Shown here piece by piece: positions 7,136 to 11,796 of a stretch of DNA of 11,796 bases (the stretch's first letter is position 1; every line of letters begins with the position of its first letter). The position numbers were made by a program, and so were the translations under genes. A model generated the notes under the pieces. The model saw only the letters and a program-made list of their open reading frames with translations. It had not been told where the DNA came from and ran no database searches. Source of the DNA: Calditrichota bacterium. GTDB lineage: Bacteria > Zixibacteria > MSB-5A5 > GN15 > FEB-12. The DNA is taken from NCBI GenBank assembly GCA_008501655.1, contig QQUK01000081.1:1-11796 (forward strand). The letters run 5' to 3'.

Positions 7136-10100
7136 CGTATCACCGAAATCTTTCTTAATTCAGATTCTTCTTTTTGAGAATCATATCTGACCGTTATCCG
7201 GCAGAAATACGTTCCGGCAACAACCGGCAGGTCTTCAGCGTTTTTCCCGTACCATTTATCTGAGTTATATACTCCGGCTGACCGGTATTCATCATCTACA
7301 AGAGTTAACACAGATTTACCGGTAATAGTATATAGTTCTATATCTACCCGCCCATTCTCTTCCATAACAAAGGTTATCGTTGTTTCATCGGTAAATGGAT
7401 TGGGATAGTTTGAAAATGATTCTTTGAGATTTGCCGATGCTAATGACAATTCAGTTGAAAGAACCGGATAACTGCCGGACAAAAGTATCGGATAGACATT
7501 TGTGGCAAGCTGCAGGTCTTCGATATCTATAAATGTGGAATCCAAAAATTCTAATCGATAGTTCCCCATTTGTGCATTTTGATTTATATCAGCAACAATT
7601 GAAATCTCAGCTGATTCTCCATTACTTATTACGACTCCTGAATCTGCCTGCAGTTCAAGCAAATCATCTGCTAATACGGAATCGGCTGCATAAGGAATAC
7701 CGTCTATCAACAATCTTACATTATCAAATATTTGTACTCCGTTATAAGAACTATATCCTGATTGAGTTCGTTTTTTCAGATACCCCTGCAATGAGGAAAA
7801 CAGTAAATCTCCCTGATGAGATTGCTGGTCATAATGCAAGGCTGTTGAGAATAAAACAACATCCTGTTGTCCGGCATATATAGCTGTGACTTCAGAGGAT
7901 TCTGCATTTACTCCCGGTCTTCCAGCTGGAGAAATGATAGTTGCGATTGATGTCTGCAGTGGATAAGATTGGCTACAGTTTGCATCAAAAGCCACTAAAG
8001 GCATATATGTCGTATCTGTCTGATCATTTAATTCAAATGATTGCGGTTCGCTTATCATGAGTCGGAAATGGTCATACGGAGCATCAGCTTCAATATCACC
8101 AACGATAATCAAATCGAGTGAATCACCAGCGGCTAATATAATGGAGTCAGTTTCAAAATTAAACAGAATGGCACCACTTAAAAGCTGAATGAACGGCTGG
8201 TAGTTTATTGTCAGAGAGTTATTCACTTTATACCCGATTCTATCAAACAAGCTTATCGGGTCGATCGGTCTTTCAAGTGAATCAAGACAGTATAACAACA
8301 TCGATTGTAATACAACCGGTGAATAGGCAGTGCTATATGGATAATCAATTGATAAGTTTATCAGGTCAAGAGAATCTTTTCCTCTTATAACCGAAGGTGA
8401 AAGGACCGACTGGAAACAAATCTCCGGGGATTCTGCACTCAGCTTTAATGTTGCTGTTGAAGTCGTAATCGGGAATAAACTGCTTGTCACAAGTGAGTTT
8501 GTATCTGCTGTAACGGTAATCAGCGAGCCGGAACTGAGATCCCGAACTACAAATGATGTACTGTCTGCAATTTGTAATTTAAATCCGGATACAGTTGAGA
8601 GATTATTAATATCTGCTAATATATAAAGAGAATCTCTTTCACCCGGATTCAATGTAATCGGTGATGCTAACTGTATCTGTACTGATGATGAATCCAAATT
8701 ATCAGATATGTCTGCAACAATAGAAAATTGTTTCCGAACTTTTATCCGATTGAAAATATCATTTATAATAATTAGATTATCAGATTCGTCGAACAATTCA
8801 AATGACAAAGACGTCAATTGAATCTGTGAACTGCTCTGACCGCCGGGATGGGATATCTCAAATCCGATGAGGTTAACATTCTCCTGACCATAATTTGCAT
8901 TCGGTTTCAGAGTCGGTTTAAATGCAATCTCCATTATGTTTGACGGATTATCTATTCGGCATGAAGCAGTTTTCAGAGGGAACACTACAGACGGGTCTAT
9001 AGTAAGAGATTGATTATTGTTATAATCCGTTAAAGGTATATCCGAACCTGTATTAATACTTAATACCATATCTAATGCAGTTGCTGCCGAGTCTATATCT
9101 ATCAATAACGTAAGATTCTTCTGTTCATTAACATTTATGACAAGCGGGTCATCAAAATACATCGGCACTGTTGAAAGATTCGGTATTGTTTCTAATACCG
9201 ATAAAATATCGTATCCGGCTGTTAAAACTACCCGGCTAAAGAGAGCGGAAGCAAGCTGTGATTGACCTGATGCATCTTCAATAGAAAGGAATAGTGAATC
9301 CAGTCGGATAGGTGCTGAAGTCGGCAGACTATCAGGATGAGATATAGTCAAGCTTAATGGGAAAACATTTGACTGCCCTTTTGTTACAGCTGTCGGCATC
9401 GAGTTTATCAACACCAGAGGAATATCAACCGGTGTATTCTGAATCTGAATCAATGGTGATATAACAATGGCCGATGAATCATTAATATCAACTGCAACTA
9501 CCTGAAACTGCCAGTTTAACAACGATGCTGAGTCGGCTGTATAATGATAAGTGAAATCATAGTTCTCCCCTGCATTTAAATCAATCGGACCGATGTTACT
9601 GCTCTCAAGTGAAACTGCCTGAGAATCTGAAATAGAAATGATATTACAGATCATATTTGTTAATGGAGAAGGCGACAAATTCGTTGCTTTTAGACTAATA
9701 CTTATAGTTTCACCTACTGAGTATGTTGGTTTCATCTGGGCGATTTCAACTCTCAAGTTTGATCCGGAAATAGTAAAAGTATTTACATCGATAATCGGCA
9801 GGTCTCTCGGTCCATCGTTTTCAGATAAATATTCAAAACCATTCAGAGGAATCCGGGTATTAAAAGTTCTGTCCGGTGTTGCACTTGCGGAGATATCACC
9901 GGTAACAAACAAAATCGGCGACAGAGTATTAAATTGCAAATTCAGATTTCCAGCTTCCCAGGCTCCGGAACTGTAAGTTAATGAAGTCAGCATTGAATCT
10001 GTATCCTGCCAAAGCGAATCATTATTTAAATCCAACCAGAGATGTAAAGCCGTTATATCGGTATTATCAGCTGTCCCGGTATTTTCTATCCGGAGAGAAT

Positions 10101-11796
10101 CCAATCTATCACCCAAATCACCATTTATAGCAGGAGAGAAAGCAAAAAGAGATACCTGCATGTCTCCGGGACTTAACGTTTTTGGTGATACCGGATAAAT
10201 CGTATACTGAGCTTTAGAAGAACCATCAACTATCAGATAACTGCCTCTGGAAAGCGGTAGGGCACCGTTGATATTTACATTTTCAACAAATCCAAAATCA
10301 GAAGGTGCTGCAATTGATATAGCAAGACTATCTGAATCGATTAATGAGTTCGGAAAATCCGATACAACAAAGAAATATGATAACTCTTCTTTTGGCAGCG
10401 TAATATTCAATCCCGATAAGTTTAATTTATTATTTATGAATCTTCCGTTTGCGACCGGTGTTGTTTCGTTGAGAGTTCCTGAATTATCAGTATCATAGTA
10501 TAATGAAATCGAACCTAATTCATAATCAGAGTAATCCGGCGAAGAAAGCGTTTTGGATATATTAGTCAGTCCTATGGAATTGAGAATCTGATCCCTGTCG
10601 GTATATCCGTTATAGAGTGCAAATGAGAGCATTGTTTTCTCAGGACCGCCCGGTAAGATTATTTCCTCAGAAGCTGGGAGCGAAATTGCTGTAATCCTGT
10701 TTGACGGGAAAACAACATGCTCTTCCGGATTTTCAAGAGGAGCATCATCAGGGCCGGTCATTCCGGAACTGTATGTACAGCCACCCTGGATAATTTCGTA
10801 TTGTAAAGTTCCCCCTGAGAAATTTGTATTATAAATATCTGTTGTGACGAAATATCTTTTACCACCTACAGGAATATAATGATCTATATGATTTATCTCC
10901 CAGTAGGAAGTATTCTCTGTAAAAGTACCAAGTTTGAGATCATTCAGTGTAAATCCATTATCGTCAATGTCATACCATAAGTCTAATGATGCTACTGCTT
11001 CACTGTCGCTTTGGCTTCCGATATTCTGAATACGAATCGATTTTAATGTATCATCTTCATACCCGTTTGCCGGCAGTTCAAAATCAAGGACTAATTTTCT
11101 ATTTTGTCCACCAAAGATGGTCGTACCCGAAACGGTATGTAATGTTACGGCGTTTGCAGGGAATGAGTTAATGGTAAATGCATCCTGATTCAAAAGCGGG
11201 AATGTTGTATTAAATATTACCGGTTGGTCAACATATATCAAAGCTGAATCTGATAACTGGAAAGCAACCGTGTTACCGTTTTTACTATTATTCATATCAA
11301 GGTCAGCAGTAACTGTTAACACAGTATTACCGCCATTTTTATTCAATGTTAATCCTGAAGTACTAAAGACGATCTGCCCATTTACCAACACACCTTCAGC
11401 TATTAAAGTATCTTCGCTGCTGATTCCATCTGTGTTTCTATCTCTCTGAAGGTATAAATTTATCGATGAGAATTGACTTGATTGTAAGTTTTGTGATGCA
11501 CCATCAGGATCATTGCCAATATAATCAAACTGGATACTATCGACACCGATGTTCATGCTGTATAAGTTACTGAAAAGCAGATTCAACAGCGGTCCGCTCT
11601 CTACACCCGGTGTTAAATCACGGGATGGAAGCTGGACAACTTCGATGGCTACTTTTTCATCTGTCAATATCGGAATAGTATCTACTGGAGTTACATTTTG
11701 GTCAATAGGACCGTCATTAGATGAGCTCATTTCAAGTCCATACTGAGGAATAGTCAAACTGATAGTTGCACCATTAGTCGGATATTTATTCATATA
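7132..11796 (-). CDS. Giant modular secreted/surface protein with C-terminal T9SS/FlgD-like sorting domain, 5' end outside window
   Basis: The frame is open to the window edge. The first ATG (11793) is unlikely to be the start: no signal peptide follows, and residues 19-31 (GLEMSSSNDGPID) match the end of an internal module (GFEYLSENDGPRD, 652-664), so at least one more module lies upstream. The 1553 residues counted from that ATG comprise four full type-A modules (~47-676), a CARDB-like Ig domain (~680-788, YSVGETISISLKATN), four type-B modules (~790-1446), and a C-terminal domain (1458-1553) with NYPNPF (1462-1467), TTITFVM, a TGKSV turn, AGTYFCRI (1526-1533) and a basic end LRKISVIR. This CTD is the sorting/anchoring type common in FCB-group secreted proteins, also detected as FlgD-Ig-like. 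Composition is rich in Ser, Asn, Asp, Thr and Leu, poor in Cys, and entirely beta-type. The role is probably adhesive or structural at the cell surface; no enzymatic motif was seen. The first gene of the operon visible here. Confidence 0.87.
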   Translation of the reverse strand, partial: YMNKYPTNGATISLTIPQYGLEMSSSNDGPIDQNVTPVDTIPILTDEKVAIEVVQLPSRDLTPGVESGPLLNLLFSNLYSMNIGVDSIQFDYIGNDPDGASQNLQSSQFSSINLYLQRDRNTDGISSEDTLIAEGVLVNGQIVFSTSGLTLNKNGGNTVLTVTADLDMNNSKNGNTVAFQLSDSALIYVDQPVIFNTTFPLLNQDAFTINSFPANAVTLHTVSGTTIFGGQNRKLVLDFELPANGYEDDTLKSIRIQNIGSQSDSEAVASLDLWYDIDDNGFTLNDLKLGTFTENTSYWEINHIDHYIPVGGKRYFVTTDIYNTNFSGGTLQYEIIQGGCTYSSGMTGPDDAPLENPEEHVVFPSNRITAISLPASEEIILPGGPEKTMLSFALYNGYTDRDQILNSIGLTNISKTLSSPDYSDYELGSISLYYDTDNSGTLNETTPVANGRFINNKLNLSGLNITLPKEELSYFFVVSDFPNSLIDSDSLAISIAAPSDFGFVENVNINGALPLSRGSYLIVDGSSKAQYTIYPVSPKTLSPGDMQVSLFAFSPAINGDLGDRLDSLRIENTGTADNTDITALHLWLDLNNDSLWQDTDSMLTSLTYSSGAWEAGNLNLQFNTLSPILFVTGDISASATPDRTFNTRIPLNGFEYLSENDGPRDLPIIDVNTFTISGSNLRVEIAQMKPTYSVGETISISLKATNLSPSPLTNMICNIISISDSQAVSLESSNIGPIDLNAGENYDFTYHYTADSASLLNWQFQVVAVDINDSSAIVISPLIQIQNTPVDIPLVLINSMPTAVTKGQSNVFPLSLTISHPDSLPTSAPIRLDSLFLSIEDASGQSQLASALFSRVVLTAGYDILSVLETIPNLSTVPMYFDDPLVINVNEQKNLTLLIDIDSAATALDMVLSINTGSDIPLTDYNNNQSLTIDPSVVFPLKTASCRIDNPSNIMEIAFKPTLKPNANYGQENVNLIGFEISHPGGQSSSQIQLTSLSFELFDESDNLIIINDIFNRIKVRKQFSIVADISDNLDSSSVQIQLASPITLNPGERDSLYILADINNLSTVSGFKLQIADSTSFVVRDLSSGSLITVTADTNSLVTSSLFPITTSTATLKLSAESPEICFQSVLSPSVIRGKDSLDLINLSIDYPYSTAYSPVVLQSMLLYCLDSLERPIDPISLFDRIGYKVNNSLTINYQPFIQLLSGAILFNFETDSIILAAGDSLDLIIVGDIEADAPYDHFRLMISEPQSFELNDQTDTTYMPLVAFDANCSQSYPLQTSIATIISPAGRPGVNAESSEVTAIYAGQQDVVLFSTALHYDQQSHQGDLLFSSLQGYLKKRTQSGYSSYNGVQIFDNVRLLIDGIPYAADSVLADDLLELQADSGVVISNGESAEISIVADINQNAQMGNYRLEFLDSTFIDIEDLQLATNVYPILLSGSYPVLSTELSLASANLKESFSNYPNPFTDETTITFVMEENGRVDIELYTITGKSVLTLVDDEYRSAGVYNSDKWYGKNAEDLPVVAGTYFCRITVRYDSQKEESELRKISVIR
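7135..7422 (-). other. C-terminal T9SS type-A-like / FlgD-Ig-like sorting domain
   Basis: Residues 1458-1553 of the giant surface protein show the full set of landmarks of this domain: NYPNPF near the start (1462-1467), TTITFVMEENGRVDIELY as the first strand pair, TGKSVLTLVDDEY, the SAGVYNSDKWYGKN turn, VVAGTYFCRITV, and a basic tail ending LRKISVIR. In Bacteroidetes such domains direct export by the type IX system and are often removed on anchoring. In other FCB phyla they are frequent but the secretion route is not always shown. No other T9SS core gene is in the window. Confidence 0.85.
7456..9426 (-). repeat. Four tandem type-B protein modules (within the giant surface protein)
   Basis: Modules lie at residues ~790-947, 949-1116, 1120-1286 and 1298-1446 (DNA about 9426-8953, 8949-8446, 8436-7936, 7902-7456). 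They share a short segment, LFSRV (851-855), IFNRI (1013-1017), LFDRI (1182-1186) and IFDNV (1355-1359), spaced 162, 169 and 173 residues. About 45 residues further on is a strand ending in Asp-Ile: LLIDI (D899), ILADI (D1061), IVGDI (D1233) and IVADI (D1402), spaced 162, 172 and 169. The latter resembles the Asp-hydrophobic strand of the type-A modules, so both subtypes may share one fold. The Ca-loop-like motif of type A is absent. The fold is probably all-beta; function unknown. Confidence 0.7.
9430..9756 (-). other. CARDB-like Ig domain between the two repeat arrays
   Basis: Residues ~680-788 of the giant surface protein differ from the flanking modules. NLRVEIAQMKPTYSVGETIS followed by ISLKATNLSPSPLTN is the usual opening of a CARDB/adhesion-type Ig domain (basic strand, V-G-E turn, then a strand with an N-x-S/G pattern). 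GPIDLNAGENYDFTYHYTA (735-753) matches the later strand pair of that fold. It separates type-A from type-B modules and sets the landmark spacing between them to 266 instead of about 160 residues. No ligand can be assigned. Confidence 0.55.
9766..11655 (-). repeat. Four tandem type-A protein modules with Ca-loop-like motifs (within the giant surface protein)
   Basis: Modules lie at residues ~47-210, 212-366, 367-525 and 528-676 (DNA about 11655-11164, 11160-10696, 10695-10219, 10212-9766). Each has a (D/N)-rich loop resembling a calcium-binding DxDxDG loop: DRNTDG (118-123), DIDDNG (275-280), DTDNSG (434-439) and the degenerate DLNNDS (588-593). The spacings are 157, 159 and 154 residues. Each also has a strand ending in Asp-hydrophobic: TVTADL (D164), FVTTDI (D319), FVVSDF (D479) and FVTGDI (D633), spaced 155, 160 and 154. 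The periodicity of two independent landmarks supports true repeats although identity between copies is low. Calcium binding is inference. Confidence 0.75.

Noticed and set aside
7533..7883. Plus-strand open frame of 116 codons inside the giant surface protein
   Set aside because: It is antisense to type-B module coding sequence with clear repeat landmarks and has no domain or ribosome binding site of note; the same holds for the frames at 9638-9976 and 10268-10498.
11791..11793. ATG as the true start of the giant surface protein
   Set aside because: The frame is open to the window edge, no signal peptide follows, and the first 45 residues resemble the tail of an internal module.
1..11796. 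CRISPR arrays, tRNA or rRNA genes, insertion sequences
   Set aside because: Nearly all of the window is accounted for by protein-coding frames, and no direct-repeat arrays, cloverleaf-like segments, transposase motifs or terminal inverted repeats were noticed.

Overview
The window carries seven protein-coding genes, all on the minus strand, and almost no non-coding DNA; the only gap longer than a few bases is 654-776. Base composition is AT-rich. Several signatures point to a low-GC member of the Fibrobacteres-Chlorobi-Bacteroidetes (FCB) superphylum or a related candidate phylum (Marinimicrobia-, Calditrichota- or Cloacimonadota-like). These are a PorV/UPF0164-type outer-membrane barrel, a large modular secreted protein ending in a T9SS/FlgD-like C-terminal domain with the NYPNPF motif, and a SpoIIE/STAS/HATPase partner-switching cassette. 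The phylum cannot be fixed from this sequence alone.

Read in the direction of transcription (high to low coordinates): (1) a very large surface protein of at least 1553 residues, 5'-truncated by the window edge. It is built from tandem ~155-170-residue modules of two subtypes separated by a CARDB-like domain, and ends in a sorting-type domain (11796-7132). (2) A PorV/UPF0164-like barrel fused to a long TPR region (7135-5114). (3) A membrane-bound HAMP-SpoIIE-type phosphatase (5133-3538). (4) A STAS-like domain fused to an RsbW-type HATPase (3548-2775). (5) A stand-alone STAS anti-anti-sigma-like protein (2782-2426). (6) A soluble GAF-PAS-like histidine kinase (2423-777). Consecutive genes overlap by 4, 20, 11 and 8 nt, and the last pair is 2 nt apart, so this is a tightly coupled operon whose promoter lies beyond the right edge. 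After a 123-nt gap comes (7), an exported DJ-1/PfpI-type protein with its own ribosome binding site, truncated at its 3' end by the left edge.

Working model (inference): genes 1 and 2 are a secreted adhesive or structural protein and an outer-membrane/periplasmic partner for its export or anchoring. The phosphatase senses something in the periplasm, possibly the state of the TPR/secretion partner. It acts by dephosphorylating the STAS protein, and perhaps the STAS domain of the fusion protein, so that the HATPase switches partners. The histidine kinase adds a second, cytoplasmic input. No sigma factor, response regulator or other output protein is encoded in the window, so the output target is unknown.
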